Positions 53,267 through 60,549 of a DNA stretch of 64,000 nucleotides are shown piece after piece. How positions within the stretch are numbered: position 1 is the first letter of the stretch; each line of letters opens with the position of its first letter. The position numbers were made by a program, and so were the translations under genes. Source of the stretch: Marivita sp965656765 (GTDB lineage: Bacteria; Pseudomonadota; Alphaproteobacteria; Rhodobacterales; Rhodobacteraceae); the NCBI RefSeq assembly GCF_965656765.1, contig NZ_CBFHLV010000011.1:1-64000 (forward strand), read 5' to 3'. The notes beneath the pieces were generated by a model that did not search any database, had not been told where the DNA came from, and saw only the letters and a list, made by a program, of their open reading frames with translations.

Positions 53267-53294
53267 CGAAAAAACGCCGGGCACAGGCCCGGCG
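53267..53294 (-). terminator. Rho-independent terminator of rpoH
   Basis: On the minus strand CGCCGGGC/GCCCGGCG with loop CTGT, then a run of six T. Confidence 0.92.
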
Positions 53295-53321
53295 CTATTC
53301 GATCCAAAAAGATGTCGAAGA

Positions 53322-54218
53322 TCAGTTGGCGGGCAAAAGCCCCTGCTCTTTCGCAAGATCGCGCATCCGCTTCTGCAGCTTCTCGAACGCCCGAACTTCA
53401 ATCTGGCGAATACGTTCGCGGCTCACGTCATACTGGCCGGACAATTCCTCAAGCGTGACCGGCTTTTCCGCCAAACGCCGCTGGGTCAGAATGTCCTTTT
53501 CACGATCGTTCAGAACATCCATCGCCTGCACCAACATCGCCCGTCGTGCATCCAACTCATCTTTTTCTTCATAATCCGTGGCCTGATCTGCGCTCTCATC
53601 CTCAAGCCAGTCCTGCCACTGCATCGTGCCTTCACCCTCGGATCCGACGGTCGCATTCAACGACGCATCACCACCCGAAAGACGGCGGTTCATGGAAATG
53701 ACCTCGTCCTCGTTCACGCCCAGATCATGCGCGATCTTGGCCACATGTTCAGGGCGCAGATCACCATCTTCAAGAGCCCCGATGCGGGATTTTGCCTTAC
53801 GCAGGTTAAAGAACAATTTCTTCTGTGCAGAGGTTGTGCCCAGCTTGACCAGCGACCACGACCGCAGAATGTACTCTTGGATTGATGCCCGGATCCACCA
53901 CATCGCATAGGTCGCAAGACGGAAGCCTTTTTCCGGGTCAAACCGTTTGACGGCCTGCATAAGACCCACATTCGCCTCGGAAATCACTTCGGCCTGCGGC
54001 AAACCATAGCCGCGATAGCCCATCGCGATCTTCACCGCGAGACGCAGGTGGCTTGTCACCATCTGGTGCGCCGCTTGCGTGTCTTCCTGCTCGACCCACC
54101 GTTTGGCGAGCATGTATTCTTCTTCTGGCTCCAAAAGCGGAAACTTCCGGATCTCCTGCAAGTATCGGCTCAGTCCGGCTTCCGGTGACGGGGCCGGGAG
54201 ATTCGCGTAATTGGCCAT
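53322..54218 (-). CDS. rpoH: heat-shock sigma factor sigma-32 (RpoHI type)
   Basis: 298-residue sigma factor for the heat-shock regulon. Regions 1.2-2 (LSRYLQEIRKFPLLEPEEEY to GFRLATYAMWWIRASIQEYI), the RpoH box QKKLFFNLRKAKSR near residue 130, and region 4 helix-turn-helix TLEELSGQYDVSRERIRQIE near 255. GGAGGG stands nine bases upstream of the ATG. A heat-shock-type promoter lies upstream, so the gene may be autoregulated, as in Caulobacter. The downstream terminator separates it from the oxidoreductase. Confidence 0.96.
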   Translation of the reverse strand: MANYANLPAPSPEAGLSRYLQEIRKFPLLEPEEEYMLAKRWVEQEDTQAAHQMVTSHLRLAVKIAMGYRGYGLPQAEVISEANVGLMQAVKRFDPEKGFRLATYAMWWIRASIQEYILRSWSLVKLGTTSAQKKLFFNLRKAKSRIGALEDGDLRPEHVAKIAHDLGVNEDEVISMNRRLSGGDASLNATVGSEGEGTMQWQDWLEDESADQATDYEEKDELDARRAMLVQAMDVLNDREKDILTQRRLAEKPVTLEELSGQYDVSRERIRQIEVRAFEKLQKRMRDLAKEQGLLPAN

Positions 54219-54254
54219 ACCCTTGTCCCTCCAATGTTTACGGGTTTAACATCC

Positions 54255-54283
54255 AATTTGGGAAGCGGCCCGAGAATTTCAAG
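54255..54283 (-). promoter_or_regulatory. sigma-32-like promoter of rpoH
   Basis: On the minus strand CTTGAAA (54283-54277), 14 bases, then CCCAAATT (54262-54255), close to the heat-shock consensus CTTGAAA-N(11-16)-CCCCAT-T and about 35 bp upstream of the ATG. Confidence 0.55.
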
Positions 54284-54372
54284 TGTTGTTGTCGTTGCTG
54301 AACTCAACTTAACGCACAACTGCACGGTTGTAAGCGCCATGTCAGTGCGCTCACGCACATGGGACGATTGTT

Positions 54373-55398
54373 TCAGCCACGCAAACTTGTGATCAGGTCA
54401 TCCATGTCTTGGGGTAACGCAGCCTCGAACCGGATGGTTTCACCGCTCACCGGGTGCTCAAACCCCAAAACAGCGGCATGCAGCGCCTGCCGGTCAAACC
54501 CAGCCAGCAGCGCCATCGCCGCATCGGGCAGCGCGCCCTTGGCCACCTTGCGCCGCCCGCCGTAGACCGGATCCCCTATCAGCCCATGACCGGTGTGCGC
54601 CATATGCACCCTGATCTGATGCGTACGCCCGGTTTCAAGCCGGCATTCGACCAAAGACACTTGCGCGGGTGCGCCAAAAACCTCAAGCACACGTGCCCGT
54701 GTAATGGCGTGTTTGCCATGTCCGAAAAACACAGCCTGTCTTTGGCGGTCGGTCTTGTGTCGCGCCAGATCGCTGGTGACCTTGATCACCGCACCAGGTT
54801 CGATCGACACGCCCCGCACCCCGCGCAAACGCGGATCCGCCGGGTCAGGATGTCCGTGCACCAGCGCCTGATACACCCGTTCCACGCTATGTGCCGCAAA
54901 CTGATCGGCCAACCCGTGATGCGCCCGGTCAGATTTGGCGATCACCAGCAGACCACTCGTGTCCTTATCGATGCGGTGAACGATCCCCGGTCGGCCCACA
55001 CCGCCCACGCCCGACAGCTTGCCACCGAAATGATGCAACAGCGCGTTAACCAAAGTGCCCGAAGGCGTACCCGGTGCGGGATGCACCACGACACCCGCGG
55101 GTTTCATCACGACGATCAAATCATCATCTTCGAACCGCACATCCAAAGGCAGGTCTTCAGCTTCGATATGGGTCTCGACCAGCGCGGGCAATGTTACCTC
55201 AATCACGTCACCTTCCATCACGCTGGCCTTGGGATTGGTTAAGACCTCCCCGTCCCGGCGCACCGCGCCTTCGTCGATCAATCGCGCCAACCGCGTCCGC
55301 GATAACGACGCAGCCTCTGGCACGTCGCGCGCCAAAGCCTTATCTAAACGATTGGGCGGAGAGGCACCAATAATGATAGAAATAGTGGAGTCAGACAT
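54373..55398 (-). CDS. RluD-like 23S rRNA pseudouridine synthase
   Basis: 341 residues. N-terminal S4 RNA-binding domain (NRLDKALARDVPEAASLSR, about 12-90), then the RluA/RluD catalytic domain with GIVHRIDKDTSGLLVIAK near 140 (catalytic Asp in HRID). Modifies uridines of 23S rRNA helix 69 if orthologous to RluD. Start set at ATG 55398, which overlaps the start codon of the divergent DUF6476 gene; another ATG at 55407 is possible. Confidence 0.93.
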   Translation of the reverse strand: MSDSTISIIIGASPPNRLDKALARDVPEAASLSRTRLARLIDEGAVRRDGEVLTNPKASVMEGDVIEVTLPALVETHIEAEDLPLDVRFEDDDLIVVMKPAGVVVHPAPGTPSGTLVNALLHHFGGKLSGVGGVGRPGIVHRIDKDTSGLLVIAKSDRAHHGLADQFAAHSVERVYQALVHGHPDPADPRLRGVRGVSIEPGAVIKVTSDLARHKTDRQRQAVFFGHGKHAITRARVLEVFGAPAQVSLVECRLETGRTHQIRVHMAHTGHGLIGDPVYGGRRKVAKGALPDAAMALLAGFDRQALHAAVLGFEHPVSGETIRFEAALPQDMDDLITSLRG

Positions 55399-55702
55399 GG
55401 ACAACATTCCCAATGATCAGCTCCCGGAACCACCGAACCTGCGCTTTTTGCGACGGCTGGTGACGGTTCTGACCGTTACAATGATCGCGGGGGTCATAAT
55501 GATCACCGCGATGATTGTCATCAGATACAATCAATCTGCGGTTCCTTTGCCCGAAATGATCTTTCTTCCAGATGGCACCACCGCCACCGCATTCACCCAA
55601 GCGCGCAATTGGTACGCGGTCGTGACAGACGACGATCGGATCCTGATCTTTGCACGCGACACGGGCCACCTGCTGCAAACCGTTGCCATTGATATCGAGT
55701 AA
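55397..55702 (+). CDS. DUF6476-type small membrane protein
   Basis: 101 residues with one membrane helix (about 26-48, TVTMIAGVIMITAMIVIRY), a proline-rich cytosolic start MDNIPNDQLPEPPN and a C-terminal beta-rich domain (WYAVVTDDDRILIFARDTG). I believe it is the family called DUF6476. Function unknown. The start codon shares two bases with the divergent rluD start, so each promoter must lie inside the other gene. Confidence 0.72.
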   Translation: MDNIPNDQLPEPPNLRFLRRLVTVLTVTMIAGVIMITAMIVIRYNQSAVPLPEMIFLPDGTTATAFTQARNWYAVVTDDDRILIFARDTGHLLQTVAIDIE

Positions 55703-55705
55703 GGA

Positions 55706-55782
55706 TGGTACCGACACCCCGGCTCGAACGGGGGACCTCTTGATCCACAATCAAGCGCTCTAACCTACTGAGCTATGTCGGC
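55706..55782 (-). tRNA. tRNA-His (GTG)
   Basis: 77 bases including an encoded CCA. Acceptor GCCGACA pairs with TGTCGGT (G1-U72 wobble), D arm GCTC..GAGC, anticodon GTG at 55746-55748 (loop TTGTGGA), T arm CCCCG TTCGAGC CGGGG. Discriminator is A73. No encoded G at -1 (the base is T), as known for a subset of Alphaproteobacteria. Confidence 0.95.
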
Positions 55783-55834
55783 ACTGATGGGCGAAATAAC
55801 GGGACGTTCCAGCCTTTGCAAGACCCATCTGACG

Positions 55835-56320
55835 CTACAGGGTGACTTCCCACGCCTGCTCGACCAGATCGACCCCAAAGCTATGCACGGGCTTGGACGA
55901 TGTGCAGCGCCAGCCAGTTGCCCTGTACAACGCACAAGCCGCTTCGTGGCTTTGATGGGTCCACAGCTGCATCTGCGTGAACCCGCGGTCCCGCGCAAAT
56001 TCCATACAAGTGTCCAACATCCGCTTACCAAGGCCCCGCCCCCGCGCTTGAGGAGCCAGAATAAACAGCCGGAGCTTGGCAGTTCTGTCATCAAGCCGGA
56101 CACAAAAGATGCTGCCCAAACGTGCCCCATCTTTCACTGCGATCCAGCCACGTTCGAAATACGGATCATGATGCGCTTCGAAATCCTGCAGGATCTTCGC
56201 CACCAATGGGGCAAACGTCGCATCGAATCTTTCAGCCTCGGCATAGTGGCGGCCGTGCAAATCGACCAACCAATCGAAATCAGCGGGGCCATAGGCGCGC
56301 AAAGTCACTTCGTCAGACAT
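55835..56320 (-). CDS. GNAT family N-acetyltransferase
   Basis: 161 residues from ATG 56320. Acetyl-CoA motif LAPQARGRGLGKRMLDTC near residue 85-102 and the typical C-terminal ACALYRATGWR segment near 130. Similar GNATs in roseobacters often form the second half of MarR-GNAT fusions, but here no MarR part precedes it. Substrate unknown. An upstream in-frame start at 56377 is rejected. Confidence 0.85.
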   Translation of the reverse strand: MSDEVTLRAYGPADFDWLVDLHGRHYAEAERFDATFAPLVAKILQDFEAHHDPYFERGWIAVKDGARLGSIFCVRLDDRTAKLRLFILAPQARGRGLGKRMLDTCMEFARDRGFTQMQLWTHQSHEAACALYRATGWRCTSSKPVHSFGVDLVEQAWEVTL

Positions 56321-56409
56321 GCCAGCAACCTTCGTTGGCACCAGCTTGCAAAACAAGCCCCCCGACGCTATGGCCACGAAGGTGAACCGTAACCCGACGG
56401 AGACCAGTC

Positions 56410-56604
56410 ATGGGCATCAACACAGAACGCGACATCGAAGCCAACCTGCAAATCGGCCCAACCGATCTGGGTATGGTGCGTCTTTTCGTTCTGGCCGATG
56501 GGCTTGAAATCCCGATGGATTTCTCACCTGAAGAAGCAGATGAAATCGCCGAGGAAATCAAACTCGCCGCCACAGCCGCCCGCAAGGTCAAGCCCACGCG
56601 CTAA
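56410..56604 (+). CDS. DUF6324-type small protein
   Basis: 64 residues, acidic and helical, MGINTERDIEANLQIGPTD at the start, DGLEIPMDFSPEEADEIAE in the middle. I believe it matches the roseobacter family DUF6324. No signal or membrane segment; function unknown. Good GGAGA ribosome site. The last 17 bp overlap the 3' end of the opposing mmcB gene. Confidence 0.7.
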   Translation: MGINTERDIEANLQIGPTDLGMVRLFVLADGLEIPMDFSPEEADEIAEEIKLAATAARKVKPTR

Positions 56605-57067
56605 GCAGCGCCTCTGGATCGCGCAGCGCGTGCAGCCTGCGCGCCGCGTGCATCGCAAATTTTCGGATCAACTTGTTCCGTCGCGCGGCTGCCAGTTTGT
56701 CTTCAGGCGCCATCCTTACAATTTCCGCATCATAGCCATCGGCGATGATCAGCCCGGTTTCAATCGGCAAAAGCTCGGACGGAAAGTCCAGATCAACCGC
56801 CCAGAAATAGCGGTCACACCATTCGAGGTAGCCCTCCCATTTCTGGTCTGACTGAAAATCCGCGCGCGAGGATTTGCATTCGACGATCCATATTTCACCT
56901 TTCGGCCCCAACGCCATCACATCGACCCTCAATCCCCGGTCAGGCACGAATTCCTCAATCACAGAAAAACCGTGGCTGGCCAGATGCCTACAAACGCCGC
57001 GGGCCAGGATTTGCCCTGGCTGCGCATCGACATGTTGGCCGGTTCGTGGATCGAATACAGATGTCAT
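56588..57067 (-). CDS. mmcB: MmcB family DNA repair protein
   Basis: 159 residues from ATG 57067. PDDEXK-like nuclease fold: GLRVDVMALGPKGEIWIVE and ECKSSRADF give the conserved Asp, Glu and Lys near residues 49-65, with a downstream WDR-like EWCDRYFWAVD segment. In Caulobacter MmcB acts in mutagenic or interstrand-crosslink repair with DnaE2-related factors; this is family knowledge. The frame extends to 57097 but lacks a better site. Overlaps the DUF6324 gene by 17 bp. Confidence 0.82.
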   Translation of the reverse strand: MTSVFDPRTGQHVDAQPGQILARGVCRHLASHGFSVIEEFVPDRGLRVDVMALGPKGEIWIVECKSSRADFQSDQKWEGYLEWCDRYFWAVDLDFPSELLPIETGLIIADGYDAEIVRMAPEDKLAAARRNKLIRKFAMHAARRLHALRDPEALLSAWA

Positions 57068-57147
57068 ACCTAACAGGCATGAACAAAGTGTGAACAAAAA
57101 TCAAGCCATCTGCATGGCTTACCTGAAATAACCCCTTGTCAGGCACG

Positions 57148-57347
57148 AGGTTCAAGCCTACCTGCGTGTAAGGCGGGTTCTGCCCTTCTCGTGCTAGGTT
57201 GCATTCCGGTGGCCTTAAGCAATTCCGAGGGAGTTGGCTCTGTCCAGGCCCTGGTCTGGTTACCTGACGCCCACCTGTACATACAGGTCCTCGGGAATGA
57301 GAGAACCACACGGTTGGCGTGGTTCCCGCCGCTTACTTCCTTGAAAA
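57148..57347 (+). ncRNA. ssrS: probable 6S RNA
   Basis: About 200 bases with no ORF of merit but strong long-range pairing. Outer stem TTCAAG (57151) with CTTGAA (57340) and GTAAGGCGGG (57168) with CCCGCC-GC-TTAC (57325); inner terminal stem AATTCCGAGG with CCTCGGGAAT; between them an open central bulge whose 3' side holds a small hairpin GAACCAC/GTGGTTC. That is the 6S RNA architecture. It is convergent with the small membrane protein gene, as ssrS and sspA are in Rhodobacter sphaeroides. Strand inferred from this. Confidence 0.6.
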
Positions 57348-57662
57348 CTGGCGATTTTGTCCGCGTGGTGCATGCGCTTCTACCCGGATCGGCGTCAACC
57401 CAATCGGCATGCCGCGATCATCGTCGTCGTCGTCATCCTCGTCGTATTTCATAAGCATAATCGTGATGCCAAACTGCACCCCAGCAAACACGATGCCGTT
57501 GAACAGCCAAAGTAAGAAAACAGCCAAAAAACCGACATCCGTATGGGTCACCAAATGCCAAAGGTTAACTACGTTGAAATACAACAAAAGCGTCACAAAA
57601 ATCGCCGACAGGATGAACCCCACGACGGTTTGACGAATATAGAGCTTGATCAGATCGGGCAT
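57333..57662 (-). CDS. small inner-membrane protein, SspA-like
   Basis: 109 residues from ATG 57662 with two membrane helices (about 13-33 and 45-68) and a cytosolic tail carrying an unusual aspartate run (MKYDEDDDDDDDRG). It is encoded immediately downstream of, and convergent with, the probable 6S RNA, the arrangement reported for the salt-stress membrane protein SspA of R. sphaeroides; sequence-level identity with it is not proven here. A longer frame to 57737 is unlikely. Confidence 0.6.
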   Translation of the reverse strand: MPDLIKLYIRQTVVGFILSAIFVTLLLYFNVVNLWHLVTHTDVGFLAVFLLWLFNGIVFAGVQFGITIMLMKYDEDDDDDDDRGMPIGLTPIRVEAHAPRGQNRQFSRK

Positions 57663-57874
57663 GAATGACTCGCTTTCTGCCGGACAACCTAGGCGGACTG
57701 TCCTGAAATTCAAAGAACACATCGGTTTCACAGCCATGCAACCTGCGCGGCTTTCCGCCTTATCGGGTCACAACTGCCTCACTTTTGATCAGTATGATCG
57801 ACTGCCAATCTCAACGCACTTGATCTCGATCTATAGCAATCGCTCCTAATTGCGGTCTTTCGCCATGCGCAGTC

Positions 57875-58363
57875 TTAAAAAGACTCAGGCCGCGCCTCTC
57901 GGGCCATGTGGTCAAGCACGGCATTCACGAATTGCGGTTCTTTGCTTTCAGGGAAGAATGCCCGCGCAACATCAACGTATTCATTAATGATCACTTTGGG
58001 CGGCGTTTCCGTCGCAACGAACTCAGCCCCGGCCGCGCGGAACAGCGCGCGCAATGTTGGGTCGATCCGCGCAATAGGCCATTTGGCGACCAGACCCCGA
58101 TCCGTCATCTGGTCGATCTTGGCCTGCCAATTAACCGCCTCGTCACAAATACGCCGGAACAGATCAACATCGCCTTCGACCAGTGCCTCTCCTTCGACCT
58201 GAGCAAGCCCAAACCGGTGATCCAGAAATTCCACAGCGACTCGGTCTGCGGATTGGCCAGAATGCTCCATCTGGAACAATGCCTGTACGGCATATAGCCG
58301 CGATGCAGACCGCTTTTGGCGTTTTTCATCCACCTTGCGAGGAGGCTTGGCAGCTTGGCTCAT
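57875..58363 (-). CDS. nusB: transcription antitermination protein NusB
   Basis: 162 residues, all-helical RNA-binding factor of the rRNA antitermination complex. Typical segments: RLYAVQALFQMEHSGQSADR near 22 and VATETPPKVIINEYVDVAR near 120. The start overlaps ribH by four bases (ATGA), giving the usual rib-nus cluster. Confidence 0.95.
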   Translation of the reverse strand: MSQAAKPPRKVDEKRQKRSASRLYAVQALFQMEHSGQSADRVAVEFLDHRFGLAQVEGEALVEGDVDLFRRICDEAVNWQAKIDQMTDRGLVAKWPIARIDPTLRALFRAAGAEFVATETPPKVIINEYVDVARAFFPESKEPQFVNAVLDHMAREARPESF

Positions 58364-58911
58364 GCGATGTTCGGGTCCTTCGTGTCACCAGCGATCTGGT
58401 ACTCATCCGAGCGCGGGACAAACCCCACACCCTTTCGCGAAGCCCCCCACTTACGGCTGAGCGCGATCAGGTGCAAGGCTGCTGCGGCGGCACCGCCGCC
58501 TTTGTTTTGCCCATCCACCTGCGCACGCACTTCGGCCTGCTCCATGTTTTCGACAGTCAGGATACCGTTGCCAATGCACAGCCCTTGAAGCCCAAGCAAT
58601 GTCAGCCCCCGAGAGCTGTCATTGCACACTGTGTCGTAATGTGTGGTCTCCCCCCGAACGATGCAGCCCAACGCGACATAGCCGTCGAAATTCGACATCC
58701 GCTCGGCAATGCCGATGGCTGTCGGAACTTCCAATGCGCCTGGCACTTCGATCAGGTCATGCGTCCCGCCACAGGCTTCGATTTCTGCCCGCGCACCGGC
58801 GATCAACTGGTCCGCGATATCTTTGTAATAAGGCGCGACCACGATCAAAAGCTTAACAGGCCTGTCGAATGCGGGCCGCGCCAGTGTGTAATGCTCAACC
58901 GATGCGGCCAT
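58360..58911 (-). CDS. ribH: 6,7-dimethyl-8-ribityllumazine synthase
   Basis: 183 residues, the penultimate riboflavin enzyme, condensing the ribityl pyrimidine with dihydroxybutanone phosphate. Motifs VVAPYYKDIADQLIAGA near 26, VPGALEVPTAIG near 57 and GCIVRGETTHYD (catalytic His) near 83. About 30 residues longer at the C terminus than the E. coli enzyme. Start at ATG 58911, adjacent to the ribBX stop. Confidence 0.94.
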   Translation of the reverse strand: MAASVEHYTLARPAFDRPVKLLIVVAPYYKDIADQLIAGARAEIEACGGTHDLIEVPGALEVPTAIGIAERMSNFDGYVALGCIVRGETTHYDTVCNDSSRGLTLLGLQGLCIGNGILTVENMEQAEVRAQVDGQNKGGGAAAAALHLIALSRKWGASRKGVGFVPRSDEYQIAGDTKDPNIA

Positions 58912-60038
58912 CAGCCCAACTCCGAAATTTTGCGTGTTCCAACGATTTCAAGGCCATACGCCTCTAGGCCCACGACTTTGGGCGTTGGGGAATTGGTCAG
59001 CAATGTCAGCTTTGACAAACCCAGAGACGACAGGATCTGCGCGCCCAACCCGTATTGGCGCAGCGTTTTGGGCGACACATCATCCCCCGGGTCCAGCTTC
59101 ATCGACGTGTCGCGCAGCAAAACAACCACGCCGCGCCCTTCGCTCGCCACAGCCTCCATCGCGTATTGGAATTCATCGGCGCGCCCCCGTGGGCCAGTGC
59201 CGACCACATCCAGCATCGGGTCCATTGCGTGCATCCGAACAAGCACTGGATCATCCCCTGACAGATCACCCTTGGTCAGCACGATATGTTCGTCGCCGTG
59301 GGTTTCATCGGTGTAGATACGCATGTTCCATTCACCGCCATATTCAGACGTGATGGTCTCTTCCTTGCGCACGCGCACGAGATTATCGTTGCGACGCCGG
59401 TAGGCGATCAAATCACTAATTGTCCCAATCTTTAGCCCGTGCCGCTGTGCAAACGCCACCAGTTCCGGCAATCGCGCCATCGACCCGTCTTCATTCATGA
59501 TTTCACAAATCACACCAGCCGAACTCAGACCAGCAAGACGGCTCACATCGACTGCCGCCTCGGTATGGCCAGCGCGCACCAGAACCCCACCGTCTTTGGC
59601 ACGCAGCGGGAACACATGGCCTGGCGTCGCAATGTCCTGTGCGCCTTTGGTTCCGTCGATAGCGACCGAAACCGTCCGTGCGCGATCCGCTGCCGAGATC
59701 CCGGTTGTGACACCTTCGCGCGCTTCAATCGAAACGGTGAACGCGGTTTCATGCCGGGAAGAATTGTTGGTCGACATCAACTGCAGACCCAGTTCCTCGA
59801 TCCGCTGCGACGTCATAGCGAGGCAGATCAGCCCCCGCCCATGCATCGCCATGAAGTTGATCACATCGGGCGTCGCCCATTGTGCGGGAATCACCAGATC
59901 CCCTTCGTTCTCGCGATCCTCGTGATCGACGAGAATGAACATCTTACCGTTGCGCGCATCGTCGATGATCTCTTCGACCGAAGAAATGGCGTCTTTCCAG
60001 TTTTCCTCAACCGGACCGGGGCTTTCAAATGTCGTCAC
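58911..60038 (-). CDS. ribB: 3,4-dihydroxy-2-butanone-4-phosphate synthase with degenerate GTP cyclohydrolase II domain (RibBX)
   Basis: 375 residues. The N-terminal RibB domain (about 10-215) is intact: ILVDHEDRENEGDLV near 37, RGLICLAMTSQR, SRHETAFTVSIEA and TPGHVFPLRAKDGGVLVR. The C-terminal region (about 215-375) has the GCHII fold but the zinc cysteines are missing (HAMDPMLDVVGTGPRGRAD instead of the Cys cluster) and the GRGIGL loop is GRGVVVLLRD, so it is probably catalytically dead, as in RibBX proteins. GTG 60038 is set as start because GGAGG stands 6 bases away; ATG 60053 is the alternative. Confidence 0.9.
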   Translation of the reverse strand: MTTFESPGPVEENWKDAISSVEEIIDDARNGKMFILVDHEDRENEGDLVIPAQWATPDVINFMAMHGRGLICLAMTSQRIEELGLQLMSTNNSSRHETAFTVSIEAREGVTTGISAADRARTVSVAIDGTKGAQDIATPGHVFPLRAKDGGVLVRAGHTEAAVDVSRLAGLSSAGVICEIMNEDGSMARLPELVAFAQRHGLKIGTISDLIAYRRRNDNLVRVRKEETITSEYGGEWNMRIYTDETHGDEHIVLTKGDLSGDDPVLVRMHAMDPMLDVVGTGPRGRADEFQYAMEAVASEGRGVVVLLRDTSMKLDPGDDVSPKTLRQYGLGAQILSSLGLSKLTLLTNSPTPKVVGLEAYGLEIVGTRKISELG

Positions 60039-60158
60039 GCGGACCTCCGTCATTGCCCTTGGGCACTTAAAACACAGCGCCGGAATTGACCAGTGCAACG
60101 TCCCGTTCAGATGAACCGTACCATCAATCGGATTGATCGCATGAGCAAGCCGTCCAAA

Positions 60159-60500
60159 TCAGTCGAAAATGTCTTCCAGAACGTCGAATGCTTCTTCGAA
60201 AAATCGCTTTGCCAGTGTCTTGCGCTTTTTCTTTTTCTTGCGCTTGGAAAACACCGCTTCGCGCTCCCACACTGGAAGCGGCGTCACCGCGCCTTTTTTC
60301 TGTTTCGGCTTGGGACGATGCGTATTGACCCGAGTGGTCGACACGGGAGTTTCAACCGTATCCGCGCGCAACATCTTCATATCATGCAACGGGGCGCCAC
60401 AGGCCGCACAACTTAGCTCGTGACGTGTCTCACCCCTCAAAACAAGGGCCGCGCGCGTTCCGCAGTAACAGCAAGTGGCTATTTTGGTTCCGTTGTGCAT
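60159..60500 (-). CDS. zinc-ribbon basic protein of unknown function
   Basis: 113 residues from ATG 60500 with a strong AAAGGAG site. N-terminal four-cysteine zinc ribbon (CCYCGT near residue 8, CAACG near 29), then a basic, disordered linker with KRKKKKKRK near 85 and a short amphipathic C-terminal helix. Could be a small nucleic-acid or ribosome binding protein. I do not know a named family. Lies between ribBX and rlmB. Confidence 0.6.
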   Translation of the reverse strand: MHNGTKIATCCYCGTRAALVLRGETRHELSCAACGAPLHDMKMLRADTVETPVSTTRVNTHRPKPKQKKGAVTPLPVWEREAVFSKRKKKKKRKTLAKRFFEEAFDVLEDIFD

Positions 60501-60549
60501 GACATCTCCTTTGGCAAGGATATTGGCACGCACCCACGTTTCCGCAAGC

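Noticed and set aside
57107..57345. RNase P RNA on the minus strand (GGCAGAACCCGCCTTAC resembles the 3' P4 region)
   Set aside because: The conserved 5' GAGGAAAGTC region is missing and the space before the neighbouring gene is under 250 bases; the paired architecture fits 6S RNA on the plus strand better.
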